This document shows positions 55,959 through 64,000 of a DNA stretch of 64,000 nucleotides, in pieces (the first letter of the stretch is position 1; each line of letters opens with the position of its first letter). This DNA comes from Anaerostipes sp. MSJ-23 (lineage in GTDB: Bacteria > Bacillota > Clostridia > Lachnospirales > Lachnospiraceae): contig NZ_JAHLPY010000013.1 of the NCBI RefSeq assembly GCF_018918155.1, positions 1 through 64,000 on the forward strand, written 5' to 3'. Both the position numbers and the translations under genes were made by a program. Below the pieces are notes generated by a model that was not told where the DNA came from, searched no databases, and worked only from the letters and a program-made list of their open reading frames with translations.

Positions 55959-56741
55959 TCATTTTCCTTTCATTTTTCTTTCATCCAATCTATGCAACCT
56001 AACACCTTTTTTCCTGTATGACCGGATTAACTTTTGATCTACAGGAATAATACACATACGAACACTTTCGCCGTATGCGAAATAAGGATAAATTCCTACT
56101 CCATCTCTATAATACAAATCGCTTGGTAGATTATAGCTATGAAATCCTTTTTCTGTCTGAAATATATGATGATATGCCTTTTTATTTAATTTTTTATACA
56201 AACTTGTTATCTTATTCTTCTCCATATTCGGAAAAAGCATTTTCAAACAATAAAAGCATAATTTCTCATATTTCTTATACATTTTTTCTGTATAACTATG
56301 ATCATCAAAATTAACAGTAATAGCTTCTATGTTTTTTGTATGTTTTATAGTGTACACAGCAACAGTGGGTAGTGTCAGTATTTTCTTATTTTCCGTATAT
56401 TCATAACACATATCTCCTTTCAGCCTTCCAAAATCTTGTTTATATGAATACCATGTTACAAGCGACTGAATATATTTCTTTCCATAATCTTGGTAATAGC
56501 AATAGTTGTAAGCATCTATAAAATCTTTAATCTCTATTGCAAAGTATAATTTCTCATTTTTCCTGGCAACACTATTATTCCAATCAATATAACTCTGCTC
56601 ACAAGGTAAAGCCGTGCTTTCTGATGTTTTAGTATCCTTTCGTTTATCTTCAATCACTTTTTCGTTTTTGCAGGCAGTCAAAACAAATATACATATCGTC
56701 ATATATAAAGCCCATTGTGCTATATGTTTATTCTGAAACAT
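55959..56741 (-). CDS. Predicted lipoprotein of unknown function (PBP operon, first gene)
   Basis: A 260-residue exported protein. The signal peptide ALYMTICIFVLTAC ends in the lipobox LTAC, with Cys near 24. The mature part has YIDWNNSVARKNEKLYFAIE and later HIFQTEKGFHSYNLPSDLY, many Tyr and Lys, and no domain I recognise. AGAAGGGAG precedes the ATG. It lies directly behind two BlaI-type operators and is the first gene of the operon, six bases before the PBP gene, so the two are expressed together. Confidence 0.78.
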   Translation of the reverse strand: MFQNKHIAQWALYMTICIFVLTACKNEKVIEDKRKDTKTSESTALPCEQSYIDWNNSVARKNEKLYFAIEIKDFIDAYNYCYYQDYGKKYIQSLVTWYSYKQDFGRLKGDMCYEYTENKKILTLPTVAVYTIKHTKNIEAITVNFDDHSYTEKMYKKYEKLCFYCLKMLFPNMEKNKITSLYKKLNKKAYHHIFQTEKGFHSYNLPSDLYYRDGVGIYPYFAYGESVRMCIIPVDQKLIRSYRKKGVRLHRLDERKMKGK

Positions 56742-56760
56742 CTTTTACTCCCTTCTTATA

Positions 56761-56780
56761 ATTCTTACATTTGTAAGAAT
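56761..56780. promoter_or_regulatory. BlaI-type operator 4 (perfect palindrome)
   Basis: ATTCTTACATTTGTAAGAAT is an exact 20-base palindrome, the best copy of the operator in the window, in the leader of the lipoprotein-PBP operon. Confidence 0.85.
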
Positions 56781-56811
56781 TAAGATTAAAAAATATATGT
56801 TTTTTGTTTTT

Positions 56812-56840
56812 ATATTACACCTGTAAGATTTAAGTGTCAA
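56812..56840 (-). promoter_or_regulatory. PBP operon promoter with BlaI-type operator 5
   Basis: On the minus strand TTGACA (56840-56835), 17-base spacer, TAATAT (56817-56812). The operator ATTACACCTGTAAGAT (56814-56829) fills the spacer. It lies within 25 bases of the right edge of the inserted segment. Confidence 0.85.
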
Positions 56841-56878
56841 GATACAATATTTTTATAATCTCTTATTTTGGTTGCCAT
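56837..56878 (-). pseudogene. First codons of a PTS beta-glucoside gene, cut by the insertion
   Basis: ATG at 56878, behind GAGAAAGGAAAAGATT, begins MATKIRDYKNI and ends at a stop after 13 codons. MxxKIRDYxxI-type starts fit the IIB domain of beta-glucoside PTS permeases (BglP/BglF), which normally stand between licT and bglA. Only about ten codons survive, so the identity is inferred from position behind the LicT leader. Confidence 0.6.
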
Positions 56879-56987
56879 AATCTTTTCCTTTCTCTTCTAA
56901 AGTTTTCCTTTTGCAACTAATATTTTCCATGGCGCCAAGAAAATAAAGGAAAGCATTTCTATACGATAAAAGCAAAATTTTATTGTA

Positions 56988-57083
56988 TAAAAAAACCTGA
57001 GTTTTATAAAGAAAACACTTGCATTTCTGCCGTGCAATTCTTTATAAAACTCAGGTATCGCCTTCTTCATAAGTAACAATCCT
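56988..57083 (-). promoter_or_regulatory. LicT/BglG-type RAT and overlapping terminator
   Basis: On the minus strand GGATTGTTACT (57082-57072) and GGCGATACC (57062-57054) match the two halves of the RNA antiterminator known for LicT/SacT proteins. The last bases overlap a terminator whose 19-base arms (57056-57038 and 57013-56995, both reading ACCTGAGTTTTATAAAGAA or its complement) pair perfectly and are followed by T. The two structures exclude one another, so LicT binding lets transcription pass. Confidence 0.9.
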
Positions 57084-57132
57084 GATTTAGAAACAATTCC
57101 CATTGTTTCCAGTTATTACCTTTTCTTTTTTT

Positions 57133-57161
57133 ATATTATCATTTTTATTCTATATTGTCAA
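57133..57161 (-). promoter_or_regulatory. bgl operon promoter
   Basis: On the minus strand TTGACA (57161-57156), 17-base spacer, TAATAT (57138-57133), just after licT. With the bgl genes broken, it now reads through the RAT/terminator into the inserted PBP operon. Confidence 0.85.
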
Positions 57162-57168
57162 GCTTTTT

Positions 57169-58008
57169 TTATTTTTCTACAGAAGCTGTAATTCTCTGAA
57201 TATGAATTGCTAAATAAATAATTTCATTCATTGTTACTTTCTTTTTATATTGTTCTTGAACAAGCACCCCTATTTTTTGTGCACACTCATACGCTTTCGT
57301 ATATTGTTTTTTAATCATCTCACAAAAAACCGGATCATCATCATTTAACATGTTTCCATCAAAAACTCGCCCAATAAAATATTTCATATGTACAACAAAG
57401 CGATTATAATTTAATGATTCTTTGTCTAACTCATATGCATAATGGAATGTGATAATTTTTAATGCAGAACTAATAATTTTCGCTGTTGCTTCAATTTCCT
57501 CAATTTCACGATCAGATCTTGCATTGACAATATGGAGTGCGATAAACCCTGCTTCATCAGGAGGGAGTTCTACTCCTGTTATTTTTTTAATAAAAGCAAT
57601 CGCATGTTTTCCTATCTCATATTCCTGTGCATAAAATTGCTTGATCTCCCATAACAATGCATTTGAAATATTCATTCCTTTCTTTGCACGTTCAATTGCA
57701 AATACGATGTGATCTGTCAGCGTAATATAAATATTCTCATTAAGCTTTGTCCCAAGAGAAGCCTCTGCATATTTAATAATATAATCTGCAATCTTAAAAT
57801 CGTTAACTGAAATTTTTTGCAACAATTCTACAAGACGTTTTTGTTCTGTTGACTTACAAATAACAAACGTTTTTTCAATTTTACTTTCATCTACCTTCAT
57901 TCCAGGTTTCATTTTAAAACCAATTCCACTTCCAACTAAAATCAGTTCTCTCTTTTTTTGATCCCTTACAAATACCACATTGTTATTCATAATTTTCCGA
58001 ATGACCAT
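57169..58008 (-). CDS. licT: BglG/LicT-family transcription antiterminator
   Basis: A 279-residue RNA-binding antiterminator. The CAT RNA-binding domain is residues 1-55 (MVIRKIMNNNVVFVRD, then GSGIGFKMKPG), followed by two PTS regulation domains with His sites in LTDHIVFAIERA, GKHAIAFI and FIALHIVNAR, and LAIHIQRI near the end. Phosphorylation at those His by the PTS sets its activity. I start at 58008, with AGGAAAAAGATAT before the ATG, as the longer frame begins inside the cysN terminator. Its RAT target lies immediately downstream. The regulator is intact although the operon it served is broken. Confidence 0.93.
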   Translation of the reverse strand: MVIRKIMNNNVVFVRDQKKRELILVGSGIGFKMKPGMKVDESKIEKTFVICKSTEQKRLVELLQKISVNDFKIADYIIKYAEASLGTKLNENIYITLTDHIVFAIERAKKGMNISNALLWEIKQFYAQEYEIGKHAIAFIKKITGVELPPDEAGFIALHIVNARSDREIEEIEATAKIISSALKIITFHYAYELDKESLNYNRFVVHMKYFIGRVFDGNMLNDDDPVFCEMIKKQYTKAYECAQKIGVLVQEQYKKKVTMNEIIYLAIHIQRITASVEK

Positions 58009-58039
58009 ATATCTTTTTCCTATAAATTCGTCAATATTC

Positions 58040-58080
58040 AAAAAAAGTTCCATGCAGATTTTTCCACATGGAACTTTTTT
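58040..58080 (-). terminator. Terminator of the sulfate assimilation operon
   Basis: AGTTCCATG (58075-58067, minus strand) pairs with CATGGAACT (58054-58046) around a 12-base loop; A-run before, T-run of seven after. Confidence 0.9.
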
Positions 58081-58089
58081 CCTTTTATT

Positions 58090-59784
58090 CTAGTAAATAC
58101 TATCTCTAAAAATAATCTTTCGATAGGTTTCAAATGTAAGCCAACGATTAAAGAATTCACTTCCCGGTTTGTATCCCTGTTCTTTTAATTCAGCCAATAA
58201 TTTTTCTGCCTTTTCTTTTGTATCTGCTTTAATTGCAAATCCGCGTCCATTAATGAGCGGTAATCCTTCATAAGTATAATCTTCCAAAGGAAGGATCTCC
58301 TCTACTTTACGTCCACGAATTTTTACTGCAACTTTATCACGGAAGACAATTACATCAAAGTAATCTGGATAGTGGTAGCTTTCTCCTTCTACTGGAATTT
58401 CATCTCCAATAGTATAAGATTTTCCAGATGGTTTAATCTTTGTGACAGTCATACTTTCCATATTATAGTAGAATTCTTCAAAGATATCTCCATTTGCTTT
58501 TAATTTTCCATGTGCAAAAACACATTTTAAATCTGTTTCTTCATCGACAGAAGAATATTTAATTACACCACATGCAGATGTCATATTGGTAACACGGTCA
58601 ATTAGAATTAATTCTCCAAGAGTCTTATGTTTATCAAATCCATCTACAACAATCTCTTCCTGAAGAATTACATCACATACTGCAATCTCGTTCTTTCTTA
58701 AACTGTTTGCTGGAATAAATTCTCCTGTATTAACATCAATTTTATACTGAATGTTTGTTACAATTCCAGGAATTTCTTTTGTTCCAATCTTTACAAAATA
58801 TTCTTTTCCTGGAAGTAATTCTCCATCATCCATCCAAAGCACTGTAGCTGTAAAAGATTTGCTGACTGGCAATTCTGTTTTTGCTGCCAAAACGCATCCT
58901 CTGGATACATCCACTTCACGATCTAACTGAATCGTTACAGGGCGTCCTTTTTCTGCAGTCTGTGCATCTTTATCCCCAATCAGTAAACTCTTTACTTTTG
59001 CATGCTCTTTGCTTGGTAATGTCACAATTTCATCACCAACAGAAATCTGTCCGGATTCAATCTGTCCTTGGAATCCACGGAATGTATGATTTGGACGGCA
59101 CACTCTCTGTACCGGCATATAAAATCCTTCTTCTTTTGATTTTTCACGAACATCGATATTTTCCAGATACTCAAGAAGAGGTTCTCCTGTATACCATGGA
59201 ATATTTTCTGATTTTGTTGTAACGTTATCTCCTTCCGTTGCAGAAACTGGAATAATTTTTACATTTGCAAGAGATAATTCTTCTTTTAATTCTTCGATTT
59301 GCTGTTCAATTTTTCTAAATGTTTCCTGATCATAATTTACAAGGTCCATTTTGTTTACAGCAAATACGAAATAACGAATTCCCATTAATGCACAGATTCT
59401 TGCATGACGTCTTGTCTGAACAAGTACTCCCTGAGAAGCGTCAATTAAGATAACGGCAAGATCTGCAAACGATGCACCAACGGCCATATTTCTTGTATAT
59501 TCTTCATGACCTGGTGTATCAGCTACGATAAAACTTCTTTTCTCTGTTGTAAAATAGCGGTAAGCAACATCAATTGTGATTCCCTGTTCTCTTTCTGCCA
59601 TCAGTCCATCTAATAGAAGAGAATAGTCAATCTTTCCGCCACGACTTCCAACTTTACTGTCTAATTCCAATGCTTCCTTTTGATCTGTATACAATAATTT
59701 AGAATCATATAGAATATGTCCGATCAGTGTTGATTTTCCATCATCTACACTACCGCAAGTAATAAATTTTAATAATCCAATCAT
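58090..59784 (-). CDS. cysN: Sulfate adenylyltransferase subunit 1 (GTPase)
   Basis: The GTPase partner of CysD, driving ATP sulfurylation of sulfate to APS. The G1 motif is FITCGSVDDGKSTLIG near 10, DTPGHEEYTRNM the DxxG region, and NKMD the base-specific motif. At 564 residues it is longer than the usual 475 or so: about the last 100 residues after the EF-Tu-like barrels (from GEIPVEGES onward) are an extra domain without a P-loop, so it is not an APS kinase fusion. Start at 59784, one base past the cysD stop, behind GAGGGG. It is the last gene of the operon. Confidence 0.95.
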   Translation of the reverse strand: MIGLLKFITCGSVDDGKSTLIGHILYDSKLLYTDQKEALELDSKVGSRGGKIDYSLLLDGLMAEREQGITIDVAYRYFTTEKRSFIVADTPGHEEYTRNMAVGASFADLAVILIDASQGVLVQTRRHARICALMGIRYFVFAVNKMDLVNYDQETFRKIEQQIEELKEELSLANVKIIPVSATEGDNVTTKSENIPWYTGEPLLEYLENIDVREKSKEEGFYMPVQRVCRPNHTFRGFQGQIESGQISVGDEIVTLPSKEHAKVKSLLIGDKDAQTAEKGRPVTIQLDREVDVSRGCVLAAKTELPVSKSFTATVLWMDDGELLPGKEYFVKIGTKEIPGIVTNIQYKIDVNTGEFIPANSLRKNEIAVCDVILQEEIVVDGFDKHKTLGELILIDRVTNMTSACGVIKYSSVDEETDLKCVFAHGKLKANGDIFEEFYYNMESMTVTKIKPSGKSYTIGDEIPVEGESYHYPDYFDVIVFRDKVAVKIRGRKVEEILPLEDYTYEGLPLINGRGFAIKADTKEKAEKLLAELKEQGYKPGSEFFNRWLTFETYRKIIFRDSIY

Positions 59785-59785
59785 C

Positions 59786-60685
59786 TTAGAAATACCCCTC
59801 TCTCTTTCTTCTTTCCATGCTTCCTGCTGCTTCATTATCAATGACTCTGGTTGTTCGTTCAGAAGAAACAGCACTTAATGTCTCATCAATGATTTCATCC
59901 AGAGTTGATGCTGTTGATTCCACGCCTCCTGTCAAAGGATAGCATCCAAGGGTACGGAATCTGACACTCTTATATTCGATTTTTTCACCTGGACGAAGTT
60001 TTAGGCGATCATCATCGACCATAATAATATTTCCATCACGCTCGATAACCGGACGTTCTTTTGCAAAGTAAAGAGGTACGATATCAATTTTTTCTCTCTT
60101 AATATATTTCCAGATATCTGTTTCTGTCCAGTTAGAAATTGGGAATACACGAATACTTTCTCCCTTTTTAATTTTGGAATTATAAAGTTTCCACATTTCC
60201 GGTCTCTGATTTTTTGGATCCCAAGCCTGGTTTTCATTTCGGAAAGAGAAAATTCTTTCTTTTGCACGGGATTTTTCTTCATCACGACGTCCGCCGCCAA
60301 AAGCTGCAGTAAATCCATATTTATTCAGCGCCTGTTTTAAGGCTTGTGTCTTCATGATATCTGTATAAGCTGCTCCACTATCGAATGGGTTTACACCCTG
60401 TTTAAGACCATCTTGGTTGATATATTCAATCATATCCAGACCATATTTCTTTGCTGTTTCATCACGGAATTCGATCATTTCCTTGAATTTCCATGTTGTA
60501 TTAACATGCAAAAATGGAAATGGTGGTTTTTCTGGATAAAATGCCTTTAAAGCAAGATGTAACATTACAGAGCTGTCCTTTCCAATGGAATACAGCATTA
60601 CTGGTTTTTCGCAGGAAGCTGCAACCTCACGGATAATGTAGATTGCCTCCGCCTCTAACTGATCAAGATGTGATAATTCACTCAT
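59786..60685 (-). CDS. cysD: Sulfate adenylyltransferase subunit 2
   Basis: The catalytic PP-loop ATP pyrophosphatase subunit of ATP sulfurylase. The 299-residue protein has the PP-loop [17 protein letters not shown] near 40, [35 protein letters not shown] and [15 protein letters not shown], and ends with [12 protein letters not shown] start at 60685, where GGGGGACGAAAAC precedes the ATG. It sits between aprB and cysN, coupled to cysN. Confidence 0.97.
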   Translation of the reverse strand: MSELSHLDQLEAEAIYIIREVAASCEKPVMLYSIGKDSSVMLHLALKAFYPEKPPFPFLHVNTTWKFKEMIEFRDETAKKYGLDMIEYINQDGLKQGVNPFDSGAAYTDIMKTQALKQALNKYGFTAAFGGGRRDEEKSRAKERIFSFRNENQAWDPKNQRPEMWKLYNSKIKKGESIRVFPISNWTETDIWKYIKREKIDIVPLYFAKERPVIERDGNIIMVDDDRLKLRPGEKIEYKSVRFRTLGCYPLTGGVESTASTLDEIIDETLSAVSSERTTRVIDNEAAGSMERRKREGYF

Positions 60686-60702
60686 GTTTTCGTCCCCCAA
60701 TC

Positions 60703-61017
60703 TTAGTATTTATTAGAATCTTTTTTGTTAATTTCAATGGTTTCTGTATCGCCGGTATATTTTTCAATCTTCCAGAGAATCGTATCTCCTTGTTCTTTTA
60801 CTGTCATTTTACTTCCCATACCTCCAATATCAGCACCAAGGTAAAATGCAATGGCTCCTGTTTTACATTCTTTCAGACAGGAAGTACAGCCCCAGCAATC
60901 TTTTGGATATTTGATAAATGCTTTTCCATCTTTATCGGTCTTAATTAGACTTCCAGGACAGACATCAATGCATTTTTTACATCCAACGCATTGTTTTTTA
61001 CTGATCATGATGCTCAT
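60703..61017 (-). CDS. aprB: APS reductase beta subunit-like ferredoxin
   Basis: A 104-residue ferredoxin-type protein with two 4Fe-4S motifs: [15 protein letters not shown] and [16 protein letters not shown]. Combined with the AprA-like gene just upstream it matches AprB, which feeds electrons to the FAD of APS reductase. It is shorter than AprB of dissimilatory sulfate reducers (about 150), lacking most of the C-terminal tail that wraps around AprA. The ATG follows AAAGGAGGATC and overlaps the aprA end by 20 bases. Confidence 0.88.
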   Translation of the reverse strand: MSIMISKKQCVGCKKCIDVCPGSLIKTDKDGKAFIKYPKDCWGCTSCLKECKTGAIAFYLGADIGGMGSKMTVKEQGDTILWKIEKYTGDTETIEINKKDSNKY

Positions 61018-62692
61018 AGAACTGATCCTCCTTTACAAGTTCCCGGTAAATGACTTTGATTTTTCCATCTACCTTTTTTGTATTGACATATTTTTTCCAG
61101 TCATCACTTTTCTTCGGATGATCTAGATTTTCTGCAAAACTGTGCCATCTTGTTTCTTTTCTTGCATTCAGATGTTCAATCAATGTCAAACAGACCGTCA
61201 GACGTTCTCTCAGTTCATAGTAAAACATCAGTTCATGATAATCTTGTGCTGACAACTGATCACAAAGAACAATCAATTTTTCAATCTTTTCTTTTGCCAG
61301 TTTTAAGCTATTTTCATTAAACTGATAATGACTGGAAATTCCACCTGCATAAGCATCCATAACTTTCTGCATTGCTTCTTCCATCTGTTCGATTGTAAAC
61401 AATCCATCTTTTTGTTCCAAAATATGATTATACTCTTTTATTTTTTCTGCAAAAAGCTCTTCTTTTTCTGTATATTCTTTATCATTATCTTCTTTTAATG
61501 TTTTGACAATATCAAGGGCTGCAATCTCACCTTCCACAAGAGCACCCGTTACATATTTCTGTGGAGCTCCTCCGGCAACATCTCCAGCTGCATATAATCC
61601 TTTGATTGTCGTCTGACGGTTTGTATCTACCCAATAACCACTGGCAGTATGTCCACCAACGATATATGGCTCAGTCCCTTCAATTTCAACATTTTGCTCA
61701 CTTGGATTCTTTCCTTGTTCAATCCATTTTAATGTCTGACTTGGAGCCATGTTAAGATAGGCCTTTTTAAGATCATTGTCTTTGTCTTTTCCAATTCCTT
61801 CCGTTCTTAAATAGCAAGGGCCACGACCTTCTAAGTTTTCTTCTGTTGTTCCATAAACTCTCTGAGAAGTTGTAATTCCATATTTATCTTCGTAAACTTC
61901 TCCTTTGGAGTTTATCTGTTTTGCACCAACCCCTTGTGCAATCGTTCCAGTCGGTGCAATCGTATCTTTGCATCGAAGTGCAATAAAACGCATTTCAAAT
62001 GTTGTCATTTCTGCACCTGCATTAATTCCCATTGCATATCCGGCACCAGTGTTAAACGGCGGATACCACATTTTATGTCTAGAAAATCCAGGATTATTTG
62101 GTTTATAGAGCCCTGCCGCACCACCTGTTGAACAAAGAACTTTCTTTGCTCGAATCTCATAAGCAGTTCCATCTTCTATACTAAATCCAAAAGCTCCAAG
62201 AATTTGATTATTTTCTACAATATAATCGGTAATATTTAAATGATTCAATACAGTAACATCATCAAGCTTTCGAACAGCATCGGCAAGAATTGGTTTGATG
62301 TTTTCACCGTTGATTTTAATATTTCGATTTCCTCTTGCGACATACTCACCGTTTTCATCTTTTAAAATAACAAGTCCAAGTTGTTCCATTTTTCTTGTTA
62401 CTTCATTTAATTTTTCTGACATCGTAAGAAGAAGATCTCCTCTTACAATTTCATCGGCGTCTTTTCTCGCATAATCCACATAATCTTGCGGTTTTCGCCC
62501 TTTTACAATATAAGCGTTAATTGCATTGACACCTGCAGCTAAACAACCGCTTCGTTTGATATTGGCTTTTTCTGCAATTACGATGGATGCCTTGGAATGT
62601 TCCCTAATCGTCAACGCTGCATAACATCCTGCAGTTCCACCTCCAATGATCAACACATCGGTATGTATGATTTTCTGATTGCTGATTTTCAT
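60998..62692 (-). CDS. aprA: APS reductase alpha subunit-like flavoprotein
   Basis: An FAD-dependent subunit of the fumarate reductase superfamily that reduces APS to sulfite and AMP in the AprA class. It starts TDVLIIGGGTAGCYAALTIREH (Rossmann motif), has RSGCLAAGVNAINAYIVKG, then FALRCKDTIAPTG-like text (IALRCKDTIAPTGT) and GLYAAGDVAGGAPQKYVTGA near 385. At 564 residues it is smaller than dissimilatory AprA (about 650). No dsr or qmo genes are near; with cysDN and a transporter it fits sulfur assimilation. Start at 62692 behind GGAGG. Confidence 0.88.
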   Translation of the reverse strand: MKISNQKIIHTDVLIIGGGTAGCYAALTIREHSKASIVIAEKANIKRSGCLAAGVNAINAYIVKGRKPQDYVDYARKDADEIVRGDLLLTMSEKLNEVTRKMEQLGLVILKDENGEYVARGNRNIKINGENIKPILADAVRKLDDVTVLNHLNITDYIVENNQILGAFGFSIEDGTAYEIRAKKVLCSTGGAAGLYKPNNPGFSRHKMWYPPFNTGAGYAMGINAGAEMTTFEMRFIALRCKDTIAPTGTIAQGVGAKQINSKGEVYEDKYGITTSQRVYGTTEENLEGRGPCYLRTEGIGKDKDNDLKKAYLNMAPSQTLKWIEQGKNPSEQNVEIEGTEPYIVGGHTASGYWVDTNRQTTIKGLYAAGDVAGGAPQKYVTGALVEGEIAALDIVKTLKEDNDKEYTEKEELFAEKIKEYNHILEQKDGLFTIEQMEEAMQKVMDAYAGGISSHYQFNENSLKLAKEKIEKLIVLCDQLSAQDYHELMFYYELRERLTVCLTLIEHLNARKETRWHSFAENLDHPKKSDDWKKYVNTKKVDGKIKVIYRELVKEDQFYEHHDQ

Positions 62693-62712
62693 AAGTTCCT
62701 CCATCTCGAAAG

Positions 62713-63774
62713 CTAAATGTAAAAGACATTTCCTTCCTGCATTTCCTGATTTTCCATCAAATAAGTTTCTTTTTCATCAAAAATATAAAGCCTGTAGATA
62801 AGAATGGTCACTTTTTCCCCAATTTCTACTGGATCTTTTTCCAGTGACCGTTCTGCAATGATGCTTAACCCCTTCACATTAACGGTAACATCCAGACGAT
62901 TTCCACGGAAAACGACATCTTCTACAATTCCTTCTTCTGCAGCACTCATATACTGATCCAGTTTTCCACTTTTTGAAATTTTCACAAATTCTGGCCGGAT
63001 GATTGCCTGCTCGGCATTTTCAATTTTTTCAAAGCCCTTTAATGCTTCATAATTTTCAACAACCGAAGATCTTCCAACAAATTGTGCAACAAATGGTGTT
63101 TTTGGTGTTTTATAAATATCCAACGGAGACCCCATTTGCTCAATTTTTCCATGATTTGTAATAAGAATTTCATCGGCAACTTCTACTGCTTCATCTTGGT
63201 CATGCGTTACAAAAATACTCGTAATTCCAAGCTGCAATACCATTTCCTTTAACCATGTACGAAGTTCTGTTCTTACCTTGGCATCGATCGCTGCGAATGG
63301 TTCATCCAGAAGTAATACTTGTGGGTTTGGTGCTAGAGCTCTTGCAAATGCAACCCTCTGTCTCTGTCCTCCGGATAACTGATTTGGATAACGTTTTTCC
63401 ATCCCAGAAAGTCCCGTTAACTCTAAAAGTTCAAATACTCTTTCTTTGATTTTCTTTTTTGGTACTTTTGCAATTTCAAGCCCAAAGGCAATATTATCGA
63501 ATACTGTCATATAGCGAAATAATGCATAATTTTGGAATACAAAACCAATCCCTCTTTGTGCTGCCGGAATATCATTCACCCTTTTCCCATCGATGAAAAT
63601 ATCCCCATCGTTTGGATTTTCAAGTCCTGCGATCATGCGAAGTAACGTTGTCTTTCCACTTCCGGAAGGTCCAAGAAGCGCTGCAAGCTTTCCTTTTTCG
63701 ATTCCAAAGCTTACATTATCAGAAGCAAGGAAATCGCCATATTGCTTATATATATTTTTCATTTCTACATACAT
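62713..63774 (-). CDS. cysA: Sulfate/thiosulfate ABC transporter ATPase
   Basis: A 353-residue ABC ATPase: Walker A GPSGSGKTTLLRMIAG near 35, Q-loop FVFQNYALFRYMTVFDN, signature LSGGQRQRVAFARALA, Walker B VLLLDEPFAAID and THDQDEAVEVADEI. The C-terminal regulatory TOBE-like domain follows from about 240. The FARYMTVFxN-type Q-loop region and the operon place it with CysA rather than maltose ATPases. It is two bases after cysW. Confidence 0.92.
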   Translation of the reverse strand: MYVEMKNIYKQYGDFLASDNVSFGIEKGKLAALLGPSGSGKTTLLRMIAGLENPNDGDIFIDGKRVNDIPAAQRGIGFVFQNYALFRYMTVFDNIAFGLEIAKVPKKKIKERVFELLELTGLSGMEKRYPNQLSGGQRQRVAFARALAPNPQVLLLDEPFAAIDAKVRTELRTWLKEMVLQLGITSIFVTHDQDEAVEVADEILITNHGKIEQMGSPLDIYKTPKTPFVAQFVGRSSVVENYEALKGFEKIENAEQAIIRPEFVKISKSGKLDQYMSAAEEGIVEDVVFRGNRLDVTVNVKGLSIIAERSLEKDPVEIGEKVTILIYRLYIFDEKETYLMENQEMQEGNVFYI

Positions 63775-63776
63775 GT

Positions 63777-64000
63777 CTATCTACCATCCTTTCCCTGCTT
63801 ACTTTGTGAGTGATACCATGCGATATTTCTCAGTACCAGTACAATCAATGCGATTATTACTAGAAGAGAAGATACAGCAAATGCTGCTGTTATAGAAGAA
63901 GACGTTCCTGACATATATAAGGCGTCAATTTCTAATGGAAGTGTAAATGTCTCTCCTCTTGTTTTCGAAAGAGCGTTGACTGCTCCAAATTCTCCAAGAG
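63777..64000 (-). CDS. cysW: Sulfate ABC transporter permease, C-terminal part
   Basis: The minus-strand frame is open from the window edge to TAG at 63777. It gives 73 residues starting LGEFGAVNALSKTRGETFTL, the EAA-loop region of binding-protein-dependent permeases, followed by a last membrane helix (SLLVIIALIVLVLR) and a basic tail. The place just upstream of cysA points to CysW. The rest of the transporter should lie beyond 64000. Confidence 0.85.
   Translation of the reverse strand, partial: LGEFGAVNALSKTRGETFTLPLEIDALYMSGTSSSITAAFAVSSLLVIIALIVLVLRNIAWYHSQSKQGKDGR

Overview
The window reads as chromosome from a low-GC, endospore-forming, anaerobic member of the Clostridia, most likely Lachnospiraceae (an Anaerostipes-like gut commensal would fit, but the sequence shown here does not fix the genus). 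The reasons are the Rnf operon, CodY, Spo0A, YqfC/YqfD, BofC-like and YlmC/YmxH-like genes, short-form HisG with HisZ, strong AGGAGG ribosome binding sites, and almost all genes on the minus strand.

Layout. 1-3.2 kb is an AT-rich accessory patch: the 3' end of an IS66 element, a PLD-family nuclease/helicase gene cut off at its Walker A motif, and a 634-residue unknown protein with a HEPN-like C-terminus. 3.2-11.5 kb is housekeeping (tsf, rpsB, codY, topA, dprA, comM, nrdR, ylmC-like). 11.5-16.7 kb is the complete rnfCDGEAB operon for a ferredoxin:NAD+ ion pump. 16.8-26.3 kb is one long minus-strand run headed by rpsU and including yqfC, yqfD, phoH, ybeY, a MurJ-type flippase, a BofC-like gene, two flavoproteins and proB. 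Then come alaS, a his operon (hisZGDBI) behind a promoter with a large dyad, mgsA, map, the divergent rqcH, two tandem spo0A genes, a copper operon (csoR-copA-DUF1858-HMA) with clear operators, and azlCD.

The second accessory region is about 46.05-56.86 kb. A mobile segment with a large serine recombinase has replaced part of a beta-glucoside locus: a 5'-truncated 6-phospho-beta-glucosidase lies on its left, and the first codons of a PTS gene, the RAT/terminator, the promoter and licT lie on its right. The segment carries two XRE regulators, blaI-blaR1, and a three-gene operon of lipoprotein, MecA-like PBP and lipoprotein. I see five matching BlaI-type operators at the three promoters of this module. 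Because the bgl promoter and its LicT-controlled terminator now point into the PBP operon, the PBP may be under two controls, beta-lactam sensing and beta-glucoside antitermination.

58.1-64 kb is an assimilatory sulfate operon: ATP sulfurylase CysDN, an AprAB-type APS reductase, and the CysA/CysW sulfate transporter, which runs off the window.

The best candidates for undescribed biology are the BlaI regulon with its two unknown lipoproteins and hijacked LicT leader, the 634-residue HEPN-like protein, and the tandem divergent Spo0A pair. No rRNA, tRNA or CRISPR array was seen.
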